A DNA stretch of 64,000 nt, taken from NCBI GenBank assembly GCA_902611815.1, contig CACMAZ010000004.1, positions 1 to 64,000 of the forward strand, in the 5' to 3' direction. Below the pieces are notes generated by a model. It ran no database searches. It had not been told where the DNA came from and saw only the letters and a program-made list of their open reading frames with translations. Within the stretch, counting starts at the first letter, position 1; each line of letters opens with the position of its first letter. Below, in pieces: positions 28,426-36,042 of the stretch. A program made the position numbers and the translations under genes. Source of the stretch: an uncultured Pelagibacteraceae bacterium. Lineage in GTDB: Bacteria > Pseudomonadota > Alphaproteobacteria > Pelagibacterales > Pelagibacteraceae.

Positions 28426-29531
28426 TTTAAATTATTGTAAAGGTTTATAGCATATCTGTCTGTCATTCCTGAAATAAAATCAGAAACAGATCTAAACTTA
28501 TCCTTATTTATTTTTTGGTTTTTAATAAACTTTTTTGGATTTTTACAGATATAAGCAAATAAATATTTTATAATTTTTTGGCCTTTAGTATTTTTAGATA
28601 ATACTTTTTTGTTATTATACATTTTTCTTCTTAAAAATTTTTTAATTTCACTATCGATTTGTTGAAAATTTTCGGAAAAATTTATTATTTTAGAATTATT
28701 TTTTTTAATATCTCTTAAATTTTTAATTTTATGTTTCTTTAGATTCTTTTTACTGTTAGAAATAATATCTTTTACCATTAAATCTATTGAATCTCTTATT
28801 ATTTGATAAATCAAAATTTTATTTTTTTTAACATTTTTATATCTTTTAAAAATTTCTTTAAAAAAATTTATCTCTAAAATTTCCTCAAGTTTAAATAGAT
28901 TTGCATTTAATCCGTCTTGAATATCATGATTATTATAAGCTATATCGTCAGAGATATTTGAAATTTGTGACTCTAAAGAGGAATATTGTTTAAAATTAAA
29001 TTTATTTTTTAAATTTTTAATACCTATTATATTATTTACTCTACTAACATTTAATATAGGTCCATTATGTTTTAATAAACCGTCTAAAGTTTCAAATGTT
29101 AAATTAAGACCTTTAAATTTTAAATATTTATTCTCAAGAAACATTACTATTCTTAAAGTTTGTAAGTTATGATCAAAACCTCCGTGATTAATCATGCATT
29201 CTTTTAGGCTATTTTCTCCAGCGTGACCAAATGGTGTATGACCAAGATCATGGGCAAGACTTAGTGTTTCCGCAAGATCATCATTTAATTTCAAATACTT
29301 TGCAATTGATCTTGCTATCTGTGAAACTTCAATTGAGTGTGTGATTCTAGTTCTAAAGTGATCACCTTCTGTATTAACAAAAACCTGTGTCTTATGTTTA
29401 AGTCTTCTAAAAGAGGCAGAGTGAATTATTCTATCTCTATCTCTTTGAAATGGCGTTCTGTATGAGCTATTTTTCTCATTAAAAAATCTTCCAGTTGACT
29501 TAAATTGTCCAAGTTTTTTGAAATTATTCAT
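28422..29531 (-). CDS. dgt: Deoxyguanosinetriphosphate triphosphohydrolase-like protein
   Basis: HD-domain enzyme of the dNTP triphosphohydrolase family, removing triphosphate from dNTPs. The 369-residue protein has RDRDRIIHSASFRRLKHKTQVF near residue 30, TRITHSIEVSQIAR with a metal His, and LAHDLGHTPFGHAGE with the HD pair near residue 110. It is the first gene of the dgt-argS-nagZ-scp-tat set and is divergent from erpA across about 50 bases, an arrangement typical of alphaproteobacteria. Substrate preference (dGTP or several dNTPs) cannot be told from sequence. Confidence 0.93.
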   Translation of the reverse strand: MNNFKKLGQFKSTGRFFNEKNSSYRTPFQRDRDRIIHSASFRRLKHKTQVFVNTEGDHFRTRITHSIEVSQIARSIAKYLKLNDDLAETLSLAHDLGHTPFGHAGENSLKECMINHGGFDHNLQTLRIVMFLENKYLKFKGLNLTFETLDGLLKHNGPILNVSRVNNIIGIKNLKNKFNFKQYSSLESQISNISDDIAYNNHDIQDGLNANLFKLEEILEINFFKEIFKRYKNVKKNKILIYQIIRDSIDLMVKDIISNSKKNLKKHKIKNLRDIKKNNSKIINFSENFQQIDSEIKKFLRRKMYNNKKVLSKNTKGQKIIKYLFAYICKNPKKFIKNQKINKDKFRSVSDFISGMTDRYAINLYNNLK

Positions 29532-29581
29532 ACTTTAAAAAAGGTAAATTATAATTATATTACTATTAACAGCCTTACGAG

Positions 29582-29899
29582 ATGATTAAAGAAATTAAAT
29601 TTACTGATAATGCAATAAAACAAATAAACCATTTGTTATCTAAAAAGGAAAAAGGATCTTTTTTTAGAATCGCTATCAAGGGTGGTGGATGTTCTGGTTT
29701 TCAATACAATTTTTCAGTTGATACTGAAAAAGAGGATGATGATATTCAATATAACAATATTCTAATTGATAAAACTTCAGCTGATTTATTAAAAGGATCA
29801 GAGGTTGACTTTGTTAAAGAATTAATTGGTGAACAATTTAAAATTAGCAATCCACAAAGCAAGTCTTCTTGTGGTTGCGGTGTCTCTTTCTCTCTGTAA
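29582..29899 (+). CDS. erpA: Iron-sulfur cluster insertion protein (A-type carrier)
   Basis: A-type carrier that passes Fe-S clusters to apoproteins. The 105 residues show IKGGGCSGFQYNF with the first cysteine and KSSCGCGVSFSL with the C-terminal CxC, the three ligands of the family. ErpA, IscA and SufA are close relatives; I chose ErpA because it stands outside an isc/suf cluster and next to dgt and xthA, its usual alphaproteobacterial site. The stop overlaps the next start (TAATG). Confidence 0.88.
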   Translation: MIKEIKFTDNAIKQINHLLSKKEKGSFFRIAIKGGGCSGFQYNFSVDTEKEDDDIQYNNILIDKTSADLLKGSEVDFVKELIGEQFKISNPQSKSSCGCGVSFSL

Positions 29900-30675
29900 T
29901 GATAATAAGCTCTTGGAATGTTAATTCTGTAAGAGCTAGAATAAATAATATCAAAGAATATCTTAAAAAATCTTCTCCTGACATTGTAATGATGCAGGAA
30001 ATAAAAACTGAAGAAAAAAATTATCCTTTTGATGAATTTAAAAGCCTTAAGTATGAAAGTTATGTTTTTGGACAAAAAAGTTACAATGGTGTTGCCTTCA
30101 TATCAAAAAGTAAATTAAACAACATAAAACAAAATATCTTCAAAGATAAAATGAAACAATCGAGAATAATTTCAGGCGAATTAACTCATAAAAAGAAAAA
30201 AATTAATTTAATAAATATCTATACTCCAAATGGAAATCCAGTAGATACAGAAAAATATGATTATAAATTATATTGGTTAGATAGTTTTATAAAAACAATA
30301 AAAAAAAATTTAAAAGAAAATAGTAATATTATTATAGGTGGAGATTTTAATATTATTCCTGCTGCTGAAGATGTTCATAATCCAAAATCATATGAAAATG
30401 ATGCTCTGTTTAGATTAGAAATAAGAAAAAGATTTAGAGAAATTATTAATTTAGGTTTCTTTGACACGTATAGGTACATTTATCCTGACAAAGAAGGTTA
30501 TACTTTTTGGGATTATATGAGTGGAGCATGGCAAAAAAATAATGGTATGAGAATTGATCATTTTTTAGTCTCAAGCTCTTTAATAGATAGTATTAAAGAT
30601 GTTAAGATAAATAAATACCCAAGAGGAAGAGAAAAACCCTCAGATCATACACCTATAGAAATAACAATTGATTAA
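29899..30675 (+). CDS. xthA: Exodeoxyribonuclease III
   Basis: AP endonuclease and 3'-5' exonuclease of base-excision repair. The 258-residue endonuclease/exonuclease/phosphatase fold shows ISSWNVNSVRAR at the start, MMQEIKT with the metal-binding Glu, NIYTPNG, GGDFNIIP, and RIDHFLVS followed by SDHTPIEI with the catalytic Asp-His. I take the ATG at 29899, which overlaps the erpA stop by one base; the longer frame begins at a TTG inside erpA. The end is 6 bases from the stop of the convergent znuA. Confidence 0.94.
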   Translation: MIISSWNVNSVRARINNIKEYLKKSSPDIVMMQEIKTEEKNYPFDEFKSLKYESYVFGQKSYNGVAFISKSKLNNIKQNIFKDKMKQSRIISGELTHKKKKINLINIYTPNGNPVDTEKYDYKLYWLDSFIKTIKKNLKENSNIIIGGDFNIIPAAEDVHNPKSYENDALFRLEIRKRFREIINLGFFDTYRYIYPDKEGYTFWDYMSGAWQKNNGMRIDHFLVSSSLIDSIKDVKINKYPRGREKPSDHTPIEITID

Positions 30676-30681
30676 ATTTAA

Positions 30682-31677
30682 TTAAGAACAACCCTTTAAT
30701 GCGTCAGACATATCCTCAATTAAATTAAAATACATATTTTTACTTTTATTTATAGTTGCGCCTAATGGATCAAGAACGCCAGTTTTAACACCTGTGTCAC
30801 TTGCAATAGATTTAATTATCGCTGGGTTAAATTGAGGCTCTGAAAATATACATTTTACTTTTTTCTCTTCGATAACTTCTCTAATTTCTGATAATTGTTC
30901 GGCACCTGGCATGACGTCTGGGTTAACTGTTAAAGCGCCTATAACAGATAGACCAAATCTTTTTTCAAAATATTGGTAAGCATCATGAAAGACAACAAAG
31001 CTTGCATTTTTATTTAGATCTTTTTTTATAGTGTTAGTTAAATTATCTAAATCTTTTAAAAGCTTTTTAGAATTTGCTTTATAAGCGGAGCTATTATCAG
31101 CATCTATTTTAACTAACTGATTTGTAATTTTTTTAACAATAACTTTTGCATTTAAAGGATCTAACCAAATATGTGGATCATACTCTCCATGCGCGTGGCC
31201 ATGTTCATCATGTCCATTATCGTCGTGACCTTCTTCTTTTTCTGCATGTTCATCATGATCATCGTCTTTTTTACCATGTTCATCGTGTCCATGATCATCA
31301 TGACCTTCAAAAATATTTTTTTCTCTAAATTTTAATTTTTTTAATCCACTTTGTTCTAATAAAGGAAAAACAACAGAATTTTTTGGTATGGATTTCAAAG
31401 CAGTTGGTAAAAAACTCTCTAGATCCTCACCTACCCAAATAACTAAATCAGCCTTTTGAAGCATCTTTGCATGTGAAGGTTTTATTTGAAAATTATGTGG
31501 TGATGTAACTCCATCGATAATTAAACCAGGTTCACCCACTCCTTCCATTATATAGCTTGTTAGTGAATGAAGAGGTTTAATAGATGTAACTACATTAATA
31601 TCTGCTTTAACAGGCGCAAAGACTAAAAGCATGCTAATAAATGGAGTTAATAATAAATTTTTTCTTATATTTTTCAT
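30682..31677 (-). CDS. znuA: Zinc ABC transporter substrate-binding protein
   Basis: Periplasmic zinc-capture protein for ZnuBC. The 331 residues have a signal peptide, a cluster A-I fold with His ligands in SPHNFQIKPSHAK, DPHIWLDP and the FHDAYQYFE region, and a long His/Asp/Glu-rich loop before DPHIW (about residues 124-168) typical of zinc-specific members. It is divergent from znuCB-zur across 73 bases that hold a palindromic operator, so both arms are likely repressed by Zur when zinc is sufficient. A minus-strand TATAAT lies inside the operator. Confidence 0.95.
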   Translation of the reverse strand: MKNIRKNLLLTPFISMLLVFAPVKADINVVTSIKPLHSLTSYIMEGVGEPGLIIDGVTSPHNFQIKPSHAKMLQKADLVIWVGEDLESFLPTALKSIPKNSVVFPLLEQSGLKKLKFREKNIFEGHDDHGHDEHGKKDDDHDEHAEKEEGHDDNGHDEHGHAHGEYDPHIWLDPLNAKVIVKKITNQLVKIDADNSSAYKANSKKLLKDLDNLTNTIKKDLNKNASFVVFHDAYQYFEKRFGLSVIGALTVNPDVMPGAEQLSEIREVIEEKKVKCIFSEPQFNPAIIKSIASDTGVKTGVLDPLGATINKSKNMYFNLIEDMSDALKGCS

Positions 31678-31697
31678 GATAAATACCTTTTTCTGTT

Positions 31698-31730
31698 ATT
31701 GTTATATTATAACAATGTAATAATATAACA
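31698..31730. promoter_or_regulatory. Putative Zur operator between znuA and znuC
   Basis: A perfect 19-base palindrome with arms ATTGTTATA (31698-31706) and TATAACAAT (31708-31716) around a single T is followed directly by a second imperfect copy, TGTAATA-A-TATAACA (31716-31730). The core TGTTATAnTATAACA resembles known Zur boxes. It sits midway between divergent zinc-uptake genes with zur itself in one arm, and the znuA minus-strand TATAAT (31711-31706) is embedded in it, so binding would block both promoters. Confidence 0.8.
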
Positions 31731-31750
31731 GATAAATACAAGTTTTTTTT

Positions 31751-32500
31751 ATGACACAAATAAATAATTCTCTCGTAAAATTAGAAAATGTAGGGGTGTT
31801 TGCTAATGACAAATGGTTAGTAAAAGGGGTTACATTTGAAATAAATAAAGGACAGATTGTTACACTCATTGGCCCGAATGGATCTGGAAAAACTACAACA
31901 GCTAAAATAACTCTAGGACTATACAAAGATATTGAAGGTAAGGTGCAAAAATTTACAGAAAAAATAGCCTATGTACCTCAGAGAATAAACATAGATTGGA
32001 CATTGCCTATTAGGGTTAATGATTTTATGAATCTCACAAATACGCTAACTAATGATGAGATAAAAGATGCATTAGAAATAACAGGTACACCTCATTTAAT
32101 AAATAAAGATCTAAAAAGTTTATCTGGTGGTGAGTTTCAAAGAATACTTATGGCTAGAGCTATTGCAAAAAAACCAGAACTTTTAGTTCTTGATGAGCCT
32201 GTGCAAGGTGTGGATTTTAATGGTGAAATAGCATTATACGAATTGATAAAAAAAATATCTGATACATTAAACTGTGGAATTTTATTAATCTCACATAACC
32301 TTCATGTGGTTATGTCTAAAACAGACCACGTTGTATGTTTGAATGGACATGTTTGCTGCTCTGGTACACCGATTGATGTAGCTAACAATGAAAAATATCA
32401 AGAAATATTTGGTAAAGATATTTCTAAAATATTATCTGTTTATGAACACACCCATGATCATATTCATAATATTGATGGATCAATAGAAAAGAAAAAATAA
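31751..32500 (+). CDS. znuC: Zinc ABC transporter ATP-binding protein
   Basis: ATPase that powers ZnuB. The 249 residues contain Walker A GPNGSGKTT near residue 40, signature LSGGEFQR near 122, and Walker B LLVLDEPVQGVD. The C terminus is His-rich (HTHDHIHNIDG), as in other zinc-transport ATPases. The stop shares a base with the znuB start (TAATG). Transcribed from the Zur-controlled divergent promoter region. Confidence 0.95.
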   Translation: MTQINNSLVKLENVGVFANDKWLVKGVTFEINKGQIVTLIGPNGSGKTTTAKITLGLYKDIEGKVQKFTEKIAYVPQRINIDWTLPIRVNDFMNLTNTLTNDEIKDALEITGTPHLINKDLKSLSGGEFQRILMARAIAKKPELLVLDEPVQGVDFNGEIALYELIKKISDTLNCGILLISHNLHVVMSKTDHVVCLNGHVCCSGTPIDVANNEKYQEIFGKDISKILSVYEHTHDHIHNIDGSIEKKK

Positions 32501-33303
32501 TGTTAGATGATTTTTTTATAAGAGCTTTATTGGTTGGGATTGGAATGGCAATAGTAACTGGCCCTCTTGGATGCTTTGTAGTTTGGAGGAGATTATCATT
32601 TTTTGGGGATACATTAGCTCACTCTGCTTTATTGGGAATAACTTTATCGTACACAACTGAAATTAATATGGCTTTGTCGGTTTTTGTTACATCATCTATA
32701 GTTGCATTAATTTTATTAAAATTACAAAAAACTACTAATTTACCCTCAGATGCTTTACTAGGATTACTTGCGCATTCATCTTTAGCTATAGGTTTAGTAG
32801 TTATTGGTCTCTTAGCAACAATTAGATTTGATTTAATGGGGCTTTTATTTGGGGATATACTTGCAGTTAATGCTAACGACATTATTCTTGTATGGATTGG
32901 TGGAGCTACAATTCTTGTTGTATTAAAAATCATCTGGAAACCTTTGTTTGCATCTACTGTTAATTTTGAATTAGCTGAAGCGGAGGGAATGAAACCTGAA
33001 AAATATAATGCAATATTTACAATATTGTTAGCGGCAATAATTGCGATATCCATTAAAATGGTAGGTTTATTATTAATAACAGGAATGCTTATACTTCCTG
33101 CTGCAATGGCAAGAAATATTTCGGATAATCCGATGCAAATGGTGATATTTTCTGTAATTGGAGGCTTGTTATCTGTTTTAATTGGTCTGTTTGCATCTTT
33201 AGAATTTAATACACCATCGGGACCATCTATAATTACAGCTGGATTGTTTTTATTTATACTTTCATTAAGTAGAATAAAAAAGAAAACTCAATTGAACAAT
33301 TAA
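32500..33303 (+). CDS. znuB: Zinc ABC transporter permease
   Basis: Inner-membrane channel of the zinc importer. The 267-residue ABC-3 family protein has about eight helices and begins with FIRALLVGIGMAIVTGPLGCFVVWRRLSFFGDTLAHSALLGI, the family's typical opening; LLITGMLILPAAMARN follows in the second half. It overlaps znuC by one base, and zur follows after 22 bases. Confidence 0.95.
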   Translation: MLDDFFIRALLVGIGMAIVTGPLGCFVVWRRLSFFGDTLAHSALLGITLSYTTEINMALSVFVTSSIVALILLKLQKTTNLPSDALLGLLAHSSLAIGLVVIGLLATIRFDLMGLLFGDILAVNANDIILVWIGGATILVVLKIIWKPLFASTVNFELAEAEGMKPEKYNAIFTILLAAIIAISIKMVGLLLITGMLILPAAMARNISDNPMQMVIFSVIGGLLSVLIGLFASLEFNTPSGPSIITAGLFLFILSLSRIKKKTQLNN

Positions 33304-33325
33304 ATGGAAATTAGTAAAATATAAT

Positions 33326-33721
33326 ATGGCTCAAAAAAAAGAATATTTATCAAAAAATCAAAAAATAGTTTTAGATATTATTGAAAAATCTGCACAACCT
33401 ATGAAAGCGTATTCAATATTGTTTAATGTCCAAAAAAAAGGTTTAAAAGCACCTCCTCAGGTTTATAGAGCATTAGATAAATTGGTAGAAATAGGAAAAA
33501 TCCATAAAATTGAAAGTAGAAATGCATTTATTGCCTGTAGAAATTCGGCTTGTACAATTACAAATGCTACAGCATTTTCTATTTGTGAGTCATGCGAAGA
33601 TGTAAAGGAAATTAGTAGCTCAAAGTTATCGAAATACCTATCAAATTTTCAAGACAAAGAAGGTATGAAATACAACAAATACAATCTTGAGTTTTTTGGT
33701 ATTTGTAAAAAGTGTAAATAA
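33326..33721 (+). CDS. zur: Zinc uptake regulator, Fur family
   Basis: Zinc-sensing repressor. The 131-residue protein has a Fur-type winged helix (AYSILFNVQKKGLKAPPQVYRALDKLVEIGKIHKIES) and a C-terminal dimerisation domain with paired cysteines in ICESCED and ICKKCK for structural zinc. It is the last gene of znuCB-zur, so identity as Zur rather than Fur rests on context as well as sequence. It probably represses its own operon through the palindrome at 31698-31730. Confidence 0.9.
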   Translation: MAQKKEYLSKNQKIVLDIIEKSAQPMKAYSILFNVQKKGLKAPPQVYRALDKLVEIGKIHKIESRNAFIACRNSACTITNATAFSICESCEDVKEISSSKLSKYLSNFQDKEGMKYNKYNLEFFGICKKCK

Positions 33722-33779
33722 TCCTTTATTTTAATAAATTCTTAACATAACTGAAATAATAATAATGAAAGGAAATTTT

Positions 33780-34001
33780 ATGTTTATAAAAAAATACCTA
33801 AAATGGATTAGTACGTTTTTAGTTTTAGTAGGAATACTGCTAACAAATTTAAATATATATCCATTAAATATATATTTTCATGGTTTGGGAGTTGTTGGAT
33901 GGACTATAGCTGGATTTATAAGTAAGGATAAGGCAATTTTAACTAACTTTGGACTGCAAATACCGCTATTCGTAATTGGTATTTATAAAGTTATTTTTTA
34001 A
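33780..34001 (+). CDS. Small three-helix membrane protein of unknown function
   Basis: Not recognised. The 73-residue protein (MFIKKYLKWIST...) has three hydrophobic segments separated by short turns containing Asn, Gly and a KDK loop, and no motif I can assign. The ATG at 33780 is preferred over one at 33765 because AAGGA lies just upstream with suitable spacing. The stop is immediately followed by the arsC start, so it is probably co-translated with arsC-aqpS. A link to arsenic handling or to the preceding zinc operon (58 bases upstream) is inference only. Confidence 0.7.
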   Translation: MFIKKYLKWISTFLVLVGILLTNLNIYPLNIYFHGLGVVGWTIAGFISKDKAILTNFGLQIPLFVIGIYKVIF

Positions 34002-34433
34002 ATGAAGAATATATTGTTCGTATGCACTGGTAATTCAGCAAGAAGTATTATTGCTGAAAGTATTATAAATAATGAGTATGACGATTTGTATAAAGGTTTT
34101 AGTGCTGGGAGTAATCCAACAGGAAAAATTAACGAAGATGTGAAGAATTATTTATTATCAAAACATTATGATCTTTCAAATTATAAATCTAAAAATTTTA
34201 ATGAATTTATAAATAGTCAATTTAAAATGGATTACGTAATTACAGTTTGTAATAACGCCAATAGCGAAGTCTGCCCTATTTGGCCAAATAAAGATAAGAT
34301 AATTCATTGGGATATAGAGGATCCTGTTAAAATACTTAATGAAACAAATGACTTAAATAAAAAAGATGAAATAATAGAAAAAGTTTACAATAATATTCAT
34401 AAAAGAATAAAGGAACTTATAAATGAAAAATAA
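34002..34433 (+). CDS. arsC: Arsenate reductase (thioredoxin-type, low-MW phosphatase fold)
   Basis: Reduces arsenate to arsenite. The 143 residues have the phosphatase-like P-loop CTGNSAR near residue 8, a redox pair in VCNNANSEVCP near residues 81-89 and HWDIEDPVK with the general-acid Asp. The two extra cysteines in the middle mark it as thioredoxin-coupled ArsC rather than a tyrosine phosphatase. It starts on the base after the small membrane gene and overlaps the aquaporin by 11 bases. arsC with aqpS is the known arrangement for arsenite exit by channel in rhizobia. arsR is not present. Confidence 0.9.
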   Translation: MKNILFVCTGNSARSIIAESIINNEYDDLYKGFSAGSNPTGKINEDVKNYLLSKHYDLSNYKSKNFNEFINSQFKMDYVITVCNNANSEVCPIWPNKDKIIHWDIEDPVKILNETNDLNKKDEIIEKVYNNIHKRIKELINEK

Positions 34434-35082
34434 AAATCGTTATTTTCTTGCTGAACTGTTAGGCAGTTGTTTTTTAGTAATGATTATTGTTGGCTCAGGT
34501 TTAATGGCTGAAAACTTAACTAATGACGTTGCTGTGATGTTGATTGCTAACACAATAGCTACAGGAGCAGGTTTATTTGTGCTTATTACAGTATTTGCTG
34601 ATGTATCAGGAGCTCATTTTAATCCATTTGTAAGTATAGCTATGACAATAACAGGTAAATTAAAAAAGAAACTGTTACCCTATTATATCATTGCTCAATT
34701 AGTTGGTTGCTTGATTGGTGTTGGTTTAGCTAATTTCTTTTTTGAAAATGAAATTTATGAATTGTCTACTAAGTCAAGAGATGGAATTTATATTTTAACC
34801 TCAGAGACAATAGCTACATTAGGACTTATAGTGATAATTTTTGGTTCAATGAGTTCAGGTAAAATTGCTGTTGCTGCTAGTGTTGGCCTTTATATTACCG
34901 CCGGTTATTGGTTTACTTCTTCAACTTCTTTTGCAAATCCAGCTGTTGCAATTGCTAGAACATTTACAGAGTCTTTTACAGGTATTAGTTATCTAAACAC
35001 TCCTTATTATATCTTGGCTGAGCTTTTAGGAATGTTAATTGCTGTATTTATTGTTAAAAAGTTATTTTTAGAGAAAAATTGA
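34423..35082 (+). CDS. aqpS: MIP-family aquaporin, probable arsenite channel (AqpS type)
   Basis: Membrane channel of six helices and two half-helices, 219 residues. The first channel motif is GAHFNPF, with Phe where NPA is usual; the second is FANPAVAIAR and is canonical. Overlap with arsC by 11 bases suggests that arsenite made by ArsC leaves through this channel down its gradient, as for AqpS in Sinorhizobium. Other small neutral solutes such as glycerol or urea are possible. The change to NPF may alter the pore and is worth noting. Confidence 0.85.
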   Translation: MKNKNRYFLAELLGSCFLVMIIVGSGLMAENLTNDVAVMLIANTIATGAGLFVLITVFADVSGAHFNPFVSIAMTITGKLKKKLLPYYIIAQLVGCLIGVGLANFFFENEIYELSTKSRDGIYILTSETIATLGLIVIIFGSMSSGKIAVAASVGLYITAGYWFTSSTSFANPAVAIARTFTESFTGISYLNTPYYILAELLGMLIAVFIVKKLFLEKN

Positions 35083-35570
35083 AAGACATAAAGCTTACCA
35101 ATCAAATAAGTTTAATTAACAAAAAATTTAAGAAAAAAGAATTTTATCATTATTTTAAAACTTCTAATCTTTCATTAGTAATAGCAAAAATAAAAAACAA
35201 ATATATAGTAGTTTCTCAAAAAAGAGTTCCGATTAATAAAATTAATTATGAGTTTCCTTCCGGTATAGTAGAAAAAAATGAAACAACCTTGCGATCAGCT
35301 CAAAAAGAATTAACAGAAGAAACAGGATACAAATCAAGATCAAAATTGATTAAAATAATAGCATTTTGTACTGAGCCTGGAAGATTAACTACTAAAATTA
35401 CTGGTTATTATACAAAAAACTTGATTAAAATTTCAAAACCAGAAAAAGGGATTAAAGTTCATCTGTTAAGTCAAAATGATATATTTAAATTAATATTAAA
35501 ACAGAGGTTTAATAACAGTTCTCATATAGCAATGTTTTTATATTTAATCAGAAATCATAAAAATTTTTAA
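35079..35570 (+). CDS. Nudix hydrolase
   Basis: Hydrolyses a nucleoside-diphosphate derivative; ADP-ribose pyrophosphatase-like by overall form. The Nudix box is GIVEKNE...KELTEETG near residues 65-88, with Lys replacing the usual Arg before the ELxEE core. Glu ligands for metal are kept. Translation must start at the TTG at 35079, which overlaps the aquaporin stop (TTGA), because no other Met occurs before the box. The substrate cannot be assigned, and the tie to the arsenic genes may be positional only. Confidence 0.85.
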   Translation: MKDIKLTNQISLINKKFKKKEFYHYFKTSNLSLVIAKIKNKYIVVSQKRVPINKINYEFPSGIVEKNETTLRSAQKELTEETGYKSRSKLIKIIAFCTEPGRLTTKITGYYTKNLIKISKPEKGIKVHLLSQNDIFKLILKQRFNNSSHIAMFLYLIRNHKNF

Positions 35571-35654
35571 ACTTTAAGTTGTATTAAAATAACTTTTAGA
35601 TTTATAAATTTTATGTTTAAATAATTTAAAAATAAATTTTTAGAGGGGGTCGTA

Positions 35655-35864
35655 ATGAAAAAAAAATTGAAAAAAAGTGAAAAGAAAAGACTGAAGATTT
35701 TAAAAACAATAGATAGATTGAAAAACAAAATAACTGCTAAAGAAAAAAAACTATCTAATATTAATGTTAAAATTGCCGATTTAGAAAAAAAGGTTGCAGA
35801 AAAAAAAGCACGAAAAATGGCAAAAAAACAAGCTGGTGAAAGCACTGCATCTTTAAATAATTAA
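35655..35864 (+). CDS. Lysine-rich coiled-coil small protein
   Basis: Not recognised. The 69-residue protein is highly basic (about one third Lys/Arg) and nearly entirely heptad-patterned (LKTIDRLKNKI, LSNINVKIADLEKKV), predicting a single long coiled coil with a short Ser/Thr/Asn tail. An unusually strong ribosome-binding sequence GAGGGGG precedes the ATG, in a genome where most genes lack one, which argues for high expression. A frame on the opposite strand covers the same DNA but lacks such a signal. Nucleic-acid or ribosome binding is conceivable; this is inference. Confidence 0.65.
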   Translation: MKKKLKKSEKKRLKILKTIDRLKNKITAKEKKLSNINVKIADLEKKVAEKKARKMAKKQAGESTASLNN

Positions 35865-35879
35865 TAACTCGTATAAGGG

Positions 35880-35915
35880 TCTTTCTTCCCCATCGACTTA
35901 GACAAGGAAGAAAGA
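35880..35915 (+). other. Stem-loop downstream of the coiled-coil gene
   Basis: Arms TCTTTCTTCC (35880-35889) and GGAAGAAAGA (35906-35915) are exact reverse complements around a 16-base loop. It begins 15 bases after the coiled-coil stop codon and is GC-richer than its surroundings. No T-run follows, so it is more likely a 3'-end stabilising structure or part of a small RNA than an intrinsic terminator. The rest of the gap to ppx (to 36042) shows nothing I can assign. Confidence 0.45.
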
Positions 35916-36042
35916 AGGAAGTTAACAAAATTAAATCTTTAGAGGAAGAATAAATATAAATTAAAGAATAATTTTGTAATAAAATCTTAAGATACTTTTG
36001 TTACAAAAATATTAACCTGTTATTACAATTTAATTAATAAAT

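Noticed and set aside
31146..31328. His-rich frame on the plus strand
   Set aside because: It is the complement of the His/Asp-rich loop of znuA; repeated CAT/ATG codons give a matching His-rich reading on the other strand.
35567..35845. 92-residue Phe-rich frame opposite the coiled-coil gene
   Set aside because: It is the mirror of lysine codons (AAA giving TTT) and lacks a ribosome-binding signal, whereas the plus-strand frame has GAGGGGG.
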